A DNA stretch of 64,000 bases from Paraburkholderia sp. BL21I4N1 (GTDB lineage: Bacteria; Pseudomonadota; Gammaproteobacteria; Burkholderiales; Burkholderiaceae). The translations under genes and the position numbers were made by a program. The DNA lies in the NCBI RefSeq assembly GCF_002973525.1, contig NZ_PVEN01000008.1:248001-312000 (forward strand), in the 5' to 3' direction. Each line of letters opens with the position of its first letter. The stretch's first letter is position 1. The notes below the pieces were generated by a model. It was not told the origin of the DNA. It searched no databases and saw only the letters and a program-made list of their open reading frames with translations. Below are positions 55,647 to 64,000 of this stretch, in pieces.

Positions 55647-55972
55647 GCGGCGATCGGGCCTTAGCGGTCGCGTCGCAAAACATTGCTGTCGCTTGTTGTA
55701 CCGAACAGGCGTCGTATGCGGATGATAGTCATCCTCTATATGCGGAGGCAGACGATGTCCTGATTGTTGCGAAGTTTCACGCCGTCGTCGAACGTCCGCA
55801 CCTGGCCGATGGCTGTCCGATGCGGTCGGCATACGCCGCCTGAAACTCGCGAGCCTGCGATCGGCGACACGCGACCCCGAACGGCCACTCGCCACGCTTT
55901 TGGAGTGTCGAATGCTCATTAGGAAGCGGCCGTTCGCGGGCTAGATTTGGACCGCTGGTTGAGCGCTTCACC
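55647..55972. other. Gap between convergent efflux pump and RarD-like genes
   Basis: 326 nt. No gene, clear terminator or repeat identified; short ORFs only. Confidence 0.4.
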
Positions 55973-56884
55973 TTAGTTACAGTCGCACGGCGATCCTGCA
56001 AGGGCACGGCGTTTCAGTTTGAAGCCAGCCAGGTTGATCCCACCTTCGGCAGCGAGAAGCAAGACCACGATCCAGATCGGAATATACGTTAGCCACTGTT
56101 CCGCATAGATTCGCTCACCAAGCATCAAGGAGACCATCACCATCAGAACTGGCTCAACATACCCCAGCAATCCGAACAGTCCGAATGGAAGCAGCCGGTT
56201 CGCAACCGTATAGGCCATAAAAGCGGCAGCACTGATGATAGCGAGCAAGCAAAGCAAAACGCTCAGGTGCGGGGCGGTAGAGAAAGCATCGTGTGGCGTG
56301 CGGGAGACAAAGCAGAACGCAGCGGGCAAGGTTAGCGCGACGTCAAACCAGAGACCGCCAAGATGAGCCGTATTCAGCCTGCGCCGCAGAGCGAAATACG
56401 CAGGGAACCCGAGACAGACAAAGAGCGATGTCCAGGATACACCGCAAACTTGATAAAATTCATTAGCGACGCCGATGGCTGCGGATGCGGCCGCGAGCTT
56501 CTGCATACCGCTCAGTCTCTCTTTGTAGAAGTAGCGGCCAACAAGCAGCATCACCAATGGAAGCAGGAAGTAGCCCATGGAGACATTAAGCGCTTGGCCA
56601 TTAAGGGGAGCCCACATGAACAGCCATTGCTGGCTTCCGAGAAGCGCGCTGCTCAGCACAAGGTAAAGGAATAGCTGAGGACTTTTTCTGATCCGCAAAC
56701 ACAACGCCTTGACCTTTCTCCATTCGCCAGTTGCAATCAAGAAAACGGTTATGCAAGGCATCATGAGAACCATCCGCCAGCCAAATATCATTTCGCCCGT
56801 AAGCGGGTGCAGCAACGTAGCGTAATAGTACAAACCCGCAAAGAGGCTTGTGGCTGTGATGGACAAACCTACACCTTTCAACAC
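55973..56884 (-). CDS. EamA/RarD-family transporter
   Basis: 303 aa, about ten membrane helices in two EamA repeats, starting MLKGVGLSITATSLFAGLYYYATLLHPL as in RarD. QQWLFMWAPLNG and GYVEPVLMVMVSLMLGERI are family blocks. Substrate unknown; amino acid or metabolite export is typical. It is 23 nt after the LysR gene on the same strand. Confidence 0.9.
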   Translation of the reverse strand: MLKGVGLSITATSLFAGLYYYATLLHPLTGEMIFGWRMVLMMPCITVFLIATGEWRKVKALCLRIRKSPQLFLYLVLSSALLGSQQWLFMWAPLNGQALNVSMGYFLLPLVMLLVGRYFYKERLSGMQKLAAASAAIGVANEFYQVCGVSWTSLFVCLGFPAYFALRRRLNTAHLGGLWFDVALTLPAAFCFVSRTPHDAFSTAPHLSVLLCLLAIISAAAFMAYTVANRLLPFGLFGLLGYVEPVLMVMVSLMLGERIYAEQWLTYIPIWIVVLLLAAEGGINLAGFKLKRRALAGSPCDCN

Positions 56885-56907
56885 GTCGTTCTCCTATTTA
56901 AGGCTCG

Positions 56908-57846
56908 TCATCGCAGGGGAAAATCCCACGGTGCTCCGTGCCTGAATCGGCTTTCGATCCAGCTTTTGAAGGCAGACACCGGTGCTGCTTCATATTTGGC
57001 GGAAGGCCGGACAAAAGATATGTCTCCCGCTGAATCCAGTTCCCAATCCGGCAGTACGCGGACCAGTCGCCCTTGCGATATGTCCTGATTCATAAGCCAC
57101 TCCCCCGCGCCGACAATTCCTGTTCCCGAAACGGCGGCTGCTAGCAACGTATCGCTATCGTTAGTCGTTAAACTTCCGTCGACAGGACAGGTGTATCGCT
57201 CCTCTCCACGAACCAGCTTCCATTCCGGGAATGATGTGAATCCGCTAAATCGAAGGCAATTGTGATTTATCAAATCGGCCGGTCCTACGGGGTGGCCTCG
57301 CCTTTTGACATAGGACGGTGCAGCGCCCAGAATCCGGCGATGCGTGCTTAGTTTTTTTGCTACCAGTCGGCTGTCTGCAAGCTCACCGATACGTATAGCT
57401 GCGTCGAACCCTTCGCGTATCAGATCCACAAATCGCTCATCAAACTCAGCAACCACTTTTACTGCCGGATACGTCTCCATAAACTCTGGCAGTATCGGTG
57501 CAATCCATCGACGCCCCATCGACGCAGGGAGCGCCAGTCTCAAAATACCTCGGACGTCGGCAGATTCGCTCGCTGCCTGCCGCTCTGCATCACTGATCAT
57601 CGCCATCGCCATTTGAAGACGCGACGCCATATCTAGTCCAACCTGGGTCAATCGAACATGTCGCGTCGATCGCTCCATCAATCGGACGCCAAGTCGTGCT
57701 TCCATCGCGGCTATCCGCTTCGAAAGCACGGTCGGGTGGCGGTTCAAAAGCTGCCCGGCTGCAACGAAGCTGCCTTGCTTTGCCACCGCAAGGAAGGCTG
57801 CGATTTCGTCAGAGTGACGGTTATCGAAAATATTGGCGTATTCCAT
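56908..57846 (-). CDS. LysR-family transcriptional regulator
   Basis: 312 aa from ATG 57846 (MEYANIFDNRHSDEIAAFLAV); the longer reading to 58005 has no family match. N-terminal winged helix (GSFVAAGQLLNRHPTVLSKRIA), then the substrate-binding domain of the CrgA-like group. Probably controls the adjoining rarD-like gene. Confidence 0.92.
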   Translation of the reverse strand: MEYANIFDNRHSDEIAAFLAVAKQGSFVAAGQLLNRHPTVLSKRIAAMEARLGVRLMERSTRHVRLTQVGLDMASRLQMAMAMISDAERQAASESADVRGILRLALPASMGRRWIAPILPEFMETYPAVKVVAEFDERFVDLIREGFDAAIRIGELADSRLVAKKLSTHRRILGAAPSYVKRRGHPVGPADLINHNCLRFSGFTSFPEWKLVRGEERYTCPVDGSLTTNDSDTLLAAAVSGTGIVGAGEWLMNQDISQGRLVRVLPDWELDSAGDISFVRPSAKYEAAPVSAFKSWIESRFRHGAPWDFPLR

Positions 57847-58485
57847 TGGTCCGTCCGAAAGGTTGAACAAGATCGATTGCGGTGATTTCGTGATCGACGC
57901 GTCCGACCGTCTCCCGATGACCTTTCGTTGCGTCAAATTATGGGAAAGTCGGACTCGTGCATCAAGCGGGATACGTGCAGTTAATTGCTGCACATGATGC
58001 AGCAATTCCGCAGCGAATGGCGGGGGAAGCCTGGAGACTTGCGGGGTCGCACCGCAGGGATGTCAGCTAACACTTCGAAAGCGGCCGTAGGATAACGGGC
58101 GCCAGGCGTCCCTGATTGGCCGACCTCTGCCTGTGCGACCGGCCCGACCGACCCCAATCGGTCACCCGACGCTGCGGTTGATCAATGTCCGGCTGCCAGA
58201 GCGCAACGGCCTGTCTCGCTGAACAATAGACTGGTAAGAATTGGCCGAGTCCGCCGCGCAAGTCCTTCGGGCCGGAAAGCGGTGGTGCAGTTGCCGATTT
58301 ACACGCCGGTGAATACAAAAAAGGCCCGCCAACATGGCGAGCCTTTGAAGAGGCGGGGCGGTGAAAGCCGCGGAAACAAGTCCAAAGACCAGCTAGCCCT
58401 GACCCCTTAGTCGGTGCGCGATCACTGATGGCGCGAGGGAGCAAGATAGCACGAGCCGCTTTGCTTTGCACGCGGCAAGCAATTG
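57847..58485. other. Gap between LysR and AIPR genes
   Basis: About 640 nt. It contains the AIPR terminator (58317-58345). A 134-codon minus-strand ORF (58067-58471) spans that terminator and shows no domain, so it is not called. Direct A-T rich promoter elements for LysR were not resolved. Confidence 0.45.
58317..58345 (-). terminator. Terminator downstream of the AIPR gene
   Basis: 10-bp stem (58321-58330 with 58336-58345, one G-U pair) with loop AACAT, and an A-run at 58317-58322 that reads as a U-run on the minus strand. Confidence 0.75.
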
Positions 58486-60495
58486 CTACCGTTCTTTCAA
58501 CTGAAGCGTGTGGGGGTCGACGCGCTCGGGATCAAACATGAGCACATTGCCTTCCGCATCGTACACGACGCCATCCCGTTGGCGATTAACAAGGCCTTCC
58601 TCGATAAGCTGTTCCACCGCCCCAAAGTATTCTGAAACAGTACATCCTAGTTTGTCGCAGATCGACTTGTGAATGCCAGGCTTCCACGGTTGATCGGGCA
58701 ACAAGGCGTGAACCTTAATCGCAAAATCCTTGTCCACGCGCTGAGTTCGTTTGTCGTAGGGGACTTGCGCAGCGCTTACTAGGTTCGGGGCATTTTCGAT
58801 GCGTCTCGCATTTTTAATGCCGAGTTCAGCCTCCATTTTCAGACAGAACGATGCGACGTTTTGCTTGCTCGACCACTGCGCTCGCGTCGATCCCACCGCA
58901 GCCATGCGCGACCAATTTACCAGCATCGCGTCGTCTGTGATTGCATCAGCATCGAGCTTTGCAATGTCCTGAGCAGAGAAATCAAACGTTCCGAGGTGTT
59001 TCGCGACCGATGCGAGGCAGAGTAAATATCTGTTACTTTTGAGAAATCGCTCCGCGGACCCGCCCCCCCGAGGGCGAACAGTTTCCAAAATTTGATCTGC
59101 ATGCTTAAGCAATTTCACTATATTAGGCCAAACATCCAGAGGCGAACGATCTGAGAATATTGCGCTATAAGCTTCAGGCGAGCGAATATATTTCGATCGA
59201 AAACCCGCTGCAAGATGCGGCAGCTTCAGGACGAGAGCCGCGTATCCGGCCGCAATATACAGCGGCGTTACAATCTCTCCTGCAGAATGACCTTGGTTAG
59301 CATAAAAGTTTTTTCTTCTTTCGTAAAAAATTCCGCTACGGTGTAAAACCTCTTCAATATCACGCTGAATTCGATCTGTAGCATGTAATGACACCTGCTC
59401 GACATCAGTCTGATTATTTGTTGCGCGAATAATGGCATCACGGACTGAATCGTCGCGAGATACTATCACTTTCACAAGAACGGCACGATTATCATCGATG
59501 AAAGACGAACTATTAAAATGGCGGAAAATCGATTCGGTTGTCTGCAACCCGTTGACGATCTGTATCTCATCCATGTGAATTGAATTGCCTATAACGCTGG
59601 CTGCGGTCGCGAGAATTGTGACGCCGTTATTGAGCCACCAGAAATCTGGTGAAGCCGCATTATTCAAGGTCTCTCTAATGTCCTCGTTTACACGATTTAA
59701 ACCCATGAAGTCGCGAACATTTGAGTCAAAAAGATAGCGCCTTAGTTTCCCTTCGTCGTCGGAAATAAAGCGAAAATAGGCACTGAGATTGGCAAGAAGA
59801 ACATACGTTTCTCCCTGCGAAAACACTTCGACGTATGGCAGCTCTAGGGAGTAATTGGGCTTTTTTCGATTTAGGTCAATGAGTTCAGCAGCGCCGACGA
59901 AATTGAATGAGGCCTCACATTTCGCAAAAGAATCCGTGATTATTTTTTTGATTTGATCGGATCGAGCTCGGACCTCAGTGCCTATGTCATTTGAATCCCC
60001 GCGCGATGCATATGTAACCTCGATTCTCATTTTGTTCAAACGAGGCGCTAACCGCCTATACGCAAAGAAAAGCTTTGTTCTCTGGCTGATTAAATCGGGT
60101 GAATAGGCGCCCTTGAGGTCTTTCGATTCAATCGAAAAATCAAAAAATTCCGGAAGGGTCGCTGCCAACGCGTCAATTGTGACCTGCTTGAACGAGTCGT
60201 GATGTTTGCAAGTTATTAGGCATACCACCAATTCTGCGCCAGTTTTAGGCCACATGAATTGCTCTGCCTCCAGCAGCGGATGGCCGTTGACGAAAACGTA
60301 AAATGCATCAATGCCGCCGTCACCTCGCCCATCGATCCACCCGCTCTTTAATTCGTCTTGCGACAGATCCCAATCTTTCAATATCTCTTCAATGCAGAAA
60401 TATTCAAACGCTTCATCGCGCTTTTCGGACGGTAGTTTCTGACTAACACGGTCGTCAATGATCCCGTCGATAAGCAATCTGTCGTTTTTTGCCAT
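58486..60495 (-). CDS. AIPR-family (abortive infection phage resistance) protein
   Basis: 669 aa. The central domain (about residues 240-560) reads as AIPR: YLFDSNVRDFMGLNRVNEDI, DFWWLNNGVTILA, IQIVNGLQTTESIF, RATNNQTDVEQVSL. The N-terminus has GDGGIDAFYVF (Asp63) and LITCKHHD (Lys97), reminiscent of a PD-(D/E)XK nuclease but lacking the middle acidic residue. Residues about 600-669 look like a winged helix. Richer in A/T and Lys/Asn codons than its neighbours, a sign of transfer. Antiviral role is inferred from the family. Confidence 0.88.
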   Translation of the reverse strand: MAKNDRLLIDGIIDDRVSQKLPSEKRDEAFEYFCIEEILKDWDLSQDELKSGWIDGRGDGGIDAFYVFVNGHPLLEAEQFMWPKTGAELVVCLITCKHHDSFKQVTIDALAATLPEFFDFSIESKDLKGAYSPDLISQRTKLFFAYRRLAPRLNKMRIEVTYASRGDSNDIGTEVRARSDQIKKIITDSFAKCEASFNFVGAAELIDLNRKKPNYSLELPYVEVFSQGETYVLLANLSAYFRFISDDEGKLRRYLFDSNVRDFMGLNRVNEDIRETLNNAASPDFWWLNNGVTILATAASVIGNSIHMDEIQIVNGLQTTESIFRHFNSSSFIDDNRAVLVKVIVSRDDSVRDAIIRATNNQTDVEQVSLHATDRIQRDIEEVLHRSGIFYERRKNFYANQGHSAGEIVTPLYIAAGYAALVLKLPHLAAGFRSKYIRSPEAYSAIFSDRSPLDVWPNIVKLLKHADQILETVRPRGGGSAERFLKSNRYLLCLASVAKHLGTFDFSAQDIAKLDADAITDDAMLVNWSRMAAVGSTRAQWSSKQNVASFCLKMEAELGIKNARRIENAPNLVSAAQVPYDKRTQRVDKDFAIKVHALLPDQPWKPGIHKSICDKLGCTVSEYFGAVEQLIEEGLVNRQRDGVVYDAEGNVLMFDPERVDPHTLQLKER

Positions 60496-61392
60496 GGCCG
60501 AATATGTGCTGACGTTTGGGTAGCATGCATTCGCGACAGTCTACGGTATTTGCGCGCCATAGGCAGCTTTCATAACGGCAGCAACTATCCGGACAACACT
60601 CCATACATGACGCGGAACTCGGGTCTCCGCCTCTCCTTGCCGGCTGCCCAAATTGGCGAAGAGGCGCCCGGACACCGTAGCGGGCCGAGAGCGCATTTAG
60701 GCCGAAAAGGTGACGCCGTTAGGCGACTGGCGAGGGACCCTTTTTTTGAGTGAAAGTGACGCACAAACGTCGGCAACGAGTCTCGGACGAACGACCGAAA
60801 CTGGCCGACCAGCGCCCGCTGACCGAGTGCGACGATCTTCTGGGGCATGCGGTTTATGCAAAAAGCATAATTCGACCCAACCCGATCAGGATATCTCCTC
60901 GAATGCAGTGTTCGAACCAGGACCAACCATCTAACGGGTCCCGATGCTCGGGGTGTGCTGCAACTGCTATAGCGAGTCCTATCGCGACATATCATCGCCG
61001 ACAGGATATATCCGGCAATTCGCGGACCCTCCTTGATTCGCCGAGTGCTGTAGCCATATCCGCCACCCTTCCCAATAGCGGGCCTTGAATCTAGCCTGCT
61101 CTCGTGGGCCGTCAAGGCGCGCCAGGCTGTGTTCTCGGCTGCGCCTGCGGGCAGCTGCTGCTACGCACTTGGCGCGTGCTTTGCTGAAATACTGGCTGGA
61201 AGACGCGCAATTATCAGCCTGTAAGCCATCTAAAAATGCTTCAGAAAGCGAGTGAGAGCGAAAAATCGGAACCTCTATTAATCATGTCGCCTGCGGCGAC
61301 TCATTTTTATGCCTGCGAACCCTCGCAATGTAGATGCTGTCTCTTTATGCTGTCCCCGCAGATTTCTGCCTGAACGACGCCCCGTGCGGCCT

Positions 61393-61456
61393 ATGTGCAA
61401 TGCGCATATCACATATCGCAGTGCGCATATCGCAGTGCGCATATCGCATTGCACAT
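61393..61456. repeat. Palindromic array of 14-bp iteron-like repeats
   Basis: Outer arms ATGTGCAATGCG (61393-61404) and CGCATTGCACAT (61445-61456) are exact inverted copies. Inside lie 14-bp direct repeats CATATCGCAGTGCG at 61412-61425 and 61426-61439, with a third copy at 61440-61453 differing at two positions. Further ATATCGC copies occur at about 61483-61497. About 140 nt upstream of the gene at 61594; operator, iteron or recombination site. Confidence 0.85.
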
Positions 61457-61504
61457 TAGCGCAGCGAAACCTCGATTCACGCGATATCGCATATCGCCCA
61501 TAAC

Positions 61505-61575
61505 ACGTATTGATAATTGTAAAAACAAATTAATATCTCAATTTATCAGTTATCCTAATTTATAATAATGGGAAT
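61505..61575 (+). promoter_or_regulatory. A/T-rich probable promoter region for 61594
   Basis: About 70 nt of mostly A and T in an otherwise GC-rich window, including TATAAT at 61561-61566. A -35 element was not fixed (candidates have 15-18 nt spacing). Such tracts are common targets of xenogeneic silencers. Confidence 0.45.
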
Positions 61576-61593
61576 CACCCGCGGAGTAACATC

Positions 61594-62370
61594 GTGCTCC
61601 ACCCCGACAAGATACGTTTCATGCAGCGCCTTCAGCAGGCTGCCGTTCATCAACACGTCTTCTACGCTACGGGACGGACCGATCTCTCAGGTTTCGATCG
61701 GCTGACGAAAAAATTCGCCGATGCGTACGGTACCGACCTCAGTCGCCAGACAAAGCACAAACGCCGGTTGGCCGGTGAGGCCAGCAGTTGCCTTCATGGC
61801 ATACGACTGACTGCCCGAAGCGAGAATGGCCAGCGCTCTGTCGACTGGGTGTTGCTGGTCAGCGCGGGTTTTGGCCTCGTGACCCACCGCGAGCAGCTTC
61901 AGGATCTGCGCGATCCAAACTCGCGGCTGAAATCGCCTGATCAACGGCACGAACTGGTCCACGACGGTAAGACCTGGTCGTGGCGGCTGACTCATCGCAG
62001 CTACAACCAATATCTTGAGCGACTTCACCGGATCGCTTCATTGCCCCCTGATCGGCGCCGGCAGATCGAAATCAACGGCGTCTCGCGGGACGCCGACGCT
62101 GAAATCCTGCTTGACCGGCTCTACGCTGAGCCCGGTTTTCGTCTCATGCGGCGCCAGGTCGGCAAGCTTGCCGCCGAGCTTCGGCGCGACTGGAAACGGC
62201 TGAGGCCGGCCAGTGGGCCGCAACTGTCGGAACGCTCTTTCCTCGGCTACGTGCGGTTTCTGCCGAACCAGCCGGTCATCAATGGTCTCACGCAAGCCGA
62301 GCGACGGGAGGCTTTCCGGATTGCCTTTTCCGACCAGCCCGGAACAGGCGCCGTCCCCGACCACCGTTGA
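61594..62370 (+). CDS. Hypothetical protein of the accessory region
   Basis: 258 aa from GTG 61594 with CGGAG 7 nt upstream. Soluble, Arg/His-rich, no signal or membrane helix. Segments such as KKFADAYGTDLSRQTKHKRR and LGYVRFLPNQPVINGLTQAE give no family I recognise. Composition suggests a nucleic-acid-linked protein, but that is a guess. It lies directly downstream of the palindromic array and upstream of a DUF7673-like gene, a setting typical of conjugative elements. Confidence 0.72.
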   Translation: MLHPDKIRFMQRLQQAAVHQHVFYATGRTDLSGFDRLTKKFADAYGTDLSRQTKHKRRLAGEASSCLHGIRLTARSENGQRSVDWVLLVSAGFGLVTHREQLQDLRDPNSRLKSPDQRHELVHDGKTWSWRLTHRSYNQYLERLHRIASLPPDRRRQIEINGVSRDADAEILLDRLYAEPGFRLMRRQVGKLAAELRRDWKRLRPASGPQLSERSFLGYVRFLPNQPVINGLTQAERREAFRIAFSDQPGTGAVPDHR

Positions 62371-62434
62371 CAGATTGTTTATACGCCGGCGTTCGACATA
62401 GCCATAGGTCATAACAACCCGATCGAGTCACCCT

Positions 62435-62794
62435 ATGTCGACACATGATCCTTTTTCTGCCTTTCTCAACAAGGTCCTGCACGGCAACCCCAACCAGGAT
62501 CTGACTGATGCCGGACTGCCTGCACTCCGTCGGCTCTTTGCCATCGCACACGAAGATGGCGGTTCGAGCTACGTCGCGGCCGAGTTCCTGCTCGGCCTCT
62601 ATGACCAGAAGCGTTTCCCATTCCCGCTCGCGGATCTGCGTATGCTGGACCGTGAATGCTTCGACGATGTCCTGCGTGTCCTGCAAATGGATACACGCGC
62701 CTGCTCGCATAACGTCGCTCACTACTTTGCTCACGGCATAAAACGCTTTGAGCAACTGGCCATCGACTGGGGCTTCATCGACTCGACTGACTAA
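62435..62794 (+). CDS. DUF7673-like small protein
   Basis: 119 aa. Residues 30-115 (ALRRLFAIAHEDGGSSYVAAEFLLGLYD ... LRMLDRECFDDVLRVLQMD) match my recollection of the DUF7673 pattern, found mainly on plasmids and integrative elements. Function unknown. 64 nt after the unknown gene; convergent with the ccdA-like gene. Confidence 0.68.
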   Translation: MSTHDPFSAFLNKVLHGNPNQDLTDAGLPALRRLFAIAHEDGGSSYVAAEFLLGLYDQKRFPFPLADLRMLDRECFDDVLRVLQMDTRACSHNVAHYFAHGIKRFEQLAIDWGFIDSTD

Positions 62795-62855
62795 CCGAAG
62801 CGGTTCTCCCCGTGGCAACGTCACGGGGAGAGAGCCAGGGCACGGAACCGCGCTG

Positions 62856-63065
62856 TCAGAACATCCGGTACTTTTCTAGCGGCAACCCGTGTTGTTCAAC
62901 ATAGGCGTTGTAGCTCTCGATGGCTTCCGCGTTTTCCTTCAGCCGTCGCTCGGCACGCCTGTCGGCCACGGCCCTGGCAAGTCCAGCCTCCGCCACTTGC
63001 GATACATCGATGCCCAGGCTTTTTGCTTCAGAGAGAAGCTTTTCAGTCAGCGGGCTATTGGTCAT
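62856..63065 (-). CDS. CcdA-family antitoxin without an adjoining CcdB
   Basis: 69 aa: EAKSLGIDVSQVAEAGLARAV then an acidic/basic helix and IESYNAYVEQHGLPLEKYR, the CcdA C-terminal pattern that binds and neutralises CcdB. CcdB should follow on the minus strand, but only 61 nt separate it from the convergent DUF7673-like gene, and no ~100-aa CcdB frame is seen nearby. It begins 16 nt after the lipoprotein gene, so it probably shares its transcript. Confidence 0.85.
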   Translation of the reverse strand: MTNSPLTEKLLSEAKSLGIDVSQVAEAGLARAVADRRAERRLKENAEAIESYNAYVEQHGLPLEKYRMF

Positions 63066-63081
63066 TTTTGGGGCTCACGCG

Positions 63082-63855
63082 TTATTGCGCGGCAGGCGTT
63101 CCGGCACCCAGCCGCTTCAGGCCATCCTCAAAGCCGCCGAGATAATCCGGACTGAACTCCAGCATCAACCCTTTGCGAACCGTATGCGCGACCGCGACCG
63201 GGTTGTACCCGTCGCTCGTCGACTCGTACCTCGTCAATGCACGACCAGCAAAAATCCGGATACCCCGATTCTGGCGCCAGGCCTCCTCGACCACCTTTGC
63301 GGGCACAGCGATCATCTGCGTCCATGATGCCCCGCTGCCGACATTGCTGAAGCATTCCAGATCCTTGATCGTCTCGCCATTGCTGTCGGCCACATGACCC
63401 AGCGGCACGTAGGTCCCGTCGTCCTTCACGAGCCAGAACTCGATGCCGTTGCCCGTATGGAATCCGTGATAACCGTGCTCGACCTCCGCATCACTGGGGC
63501 AGCGATCTTGCGAGTCGCCCGGAACGTGCGTCATCCAGGCATCCATAAAACCGCCGTTTGCGATCACCCCGGCGACAATCCGGTACGCCTGGGCGTGGCC
63601 AGCGGTGTTGTAGTTCGTGGAGGCCAGTTGCAGGTTCAGATCCAGCCAGCCATGGAAATCCGGATCGTTGACGAACTGCTGCTTGTACAGACGCGGTGCG
63701 ACGTACGTCCTGACCATGTTGCAGCCGTTACAACCGGCATAACCCACCTTGACCGCAACCTTCGCCGCAACCTGATCCCGCGTGAGCGTGGCCGTATTGA
63801 CTGCACAGCCGCAGATCGAGGTGATCAGCGCGCAGACCAGAAACAGTTTCTTCAT
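63082..63855 (-). CDS. Putative lipoprotein of unknown function
   Basis: 257 aa. Signal peptide MKKLFLVCALITSICGC with lipobox Cys17. Two Cys lie near the N-terminus (YAGCNGCNM) and several later, so disulfides are likely in the periplasm. No family recognised. It follows another lipoprotein-like gene at the right edge and precedes ccdA. Confidence 0.75.
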   Translation of the reverse strand: MKKLFLVCALITSICGCAVNTATLTRDQVAAKVAVKVGYAGCNGCNMVRTYVAPRLYKQQFVNDPDFHGWLDLNLQLASTNYNTAGHAQAYRIVAGVIANGGFMDAWMTHVPGDSQDRCPSDAEVEHGYHGFHTGNGIEFWLVKDDGTYVPLGHVADSNGETIKDLECFSNVGSGASWTQMIAVPAKVVEEAWRQNRGIRIFAGRALTRYESTSDGYNPVAVAHTVRKGLMLEFSPDYLGGFEDGLKRLGAGTPAAQ

Positions 63856-63915
63856 ATCGATATCGCCCTGCCGGATGACTGGATGTGAGGCTGCCGTCCC
63901 GGGCAGCCGGAAGCC

Positions 63916-64000
63916 TTACTGGGCGATGCCGCCACGTACCACGTTACTGCTTTCGGCGAACGTGTATTTCTTGACGATGCCCTTTTCGTCGAACAGCACC
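63916..64000 (-). CDS. C-terminal end of a gene cut by the right edge
   Basis: Last 27 residues read VLFDEKGIVKKYTFAESSN followed by VVRGGIAQ and stop. The LFDEKGIVKKYTF pattern is typical of the C-terminus of BamE/SmpA-like lipoproteins, but the fragment is too short to be sure. 60 nt upstream of the lipoprotein gene at 63855. Confidence 0.5.
   Translation of the reverse strand, partial: VLFDEKGIVKKYTFAESSNVVRGGIAQ

Larger units (their letters stand above)
60496..61593. other. Long stretch without clear genes between AIPR and unknown genes
   Basis: About 1.1 kb. Short ORFs on both strands (for example 60585-61115 minus, 60550-60753 plus) have no domains or ribosome sites and overlap one another. 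The right third holds a 14-bp repeat array (61393-61456) and an A/T-rich tract (about 61505-61575) that probably forms the promoter of the gene at 61594. Confidence 0.5.

Noticed and set aside
60585..61115. 176-codon minus-strand ORF upstream of the AIPR gene
   Set aside because: Composition is unlike proteins, with overlapping plus-strand frames and no domain or start signal.
1..64000. CRISPR array, rRNA operon or complete prophage
   Set aside because: No regular spaced repeats of 24-40 nt, no rRNA sequence and no phage structural genes were seen. The tandem repeats found have 12-18-bp units with no spacers.

Overview
The window is a GC-rich stretch of a Burkholderiales chromosome, most likely Paraburkholderia or Burkholderia sensu lato. 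The gene content and order are typical of chromosome 1 in that group: nrdA/nrdB, ampD-PP0621-ypjD next to ffh, rplU-rpmA-obgE-proB, CNP1-like-rppH-proS, aroQ-accB-accC-prmA, and mpl-rnb-aroE-mtgA. The genus is inferred from recognised families and gene order; no database search was run.

Region 1 (1-10640, all minus strand) is a sugar-acid operon. Read in the direction of transcription it runs: IclR regulator, 2-dehydro-3-deoxygalactonokinase (dgoK), KDPGal aldolase (dgoA), an SDR, a periplasmic sugar-binding protein (araF-like), ATPase (araG-like), permease (araH-like), a XylB-like sugar 1-dehydrogenase, an SMP-30 lactonase and an aldose 1-epimerase cut by the left edge. Together these would import D-galactose and/or L-arabinose and oxidise it by a De Ley-Doudoroff-type route. 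No galactonate dehydratase is visible. A 678-bp element with 174-bp inverted arms lies upstream (10970-11647).

Region 2 (11690-45881) is core housekeeping. It covers cell wall and shikimate genes (mtgA, aroE, mpl, aroQ), an RNase II-type exonuclease, fatty acid synthesis (accB, accC), prmA, tpx, a PfkB kinase, a glycine-zipper lipoprotein, a lysine/alanine-rich histone H1-like protein, class Ia ribonucleotide reductase (nrdB, nrdA), ampD, a CcsA-like membrane protein, ffh, hpt, marC, proS, rppH, proB, obgE, rpmA, rplU and ispB. The nrdA promoter is well resolved: a sigma70 promoter, two NrdR boxes exactly 31 bp apart and two DnaA boxes.

Region 3 (about 45921 to the right edge) is accessory DNA inserted at a tRNA-Pro(CGG) gene. 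A tyrosine recombinase follows directly. Next come an AraC regulator with a likely persulfide dioxygenase, a separate DUF442 protein, an alpha/beta hydrolase, an SDR and an NmrA-type reductase; then a DHA2 efflux pump preceded by a decayed stub of its EmrA partner; then a LysR-RarD pair. Beyond that are an AIPR-family abortive-infection protein, about 1.1 kb without clear genes that ends in a 14-bp iteron-like palindromic array and an AT-rich promoter region, an unknown 258-aa protein, a DUF7673-like protein, an orphan CcdA antitoxin and lipoproteins. The right-hand end of the island is not in the window. The most interesting parts are the AIPR gene and the iteron-controlled unknown module at 61.4-63.9 kb.
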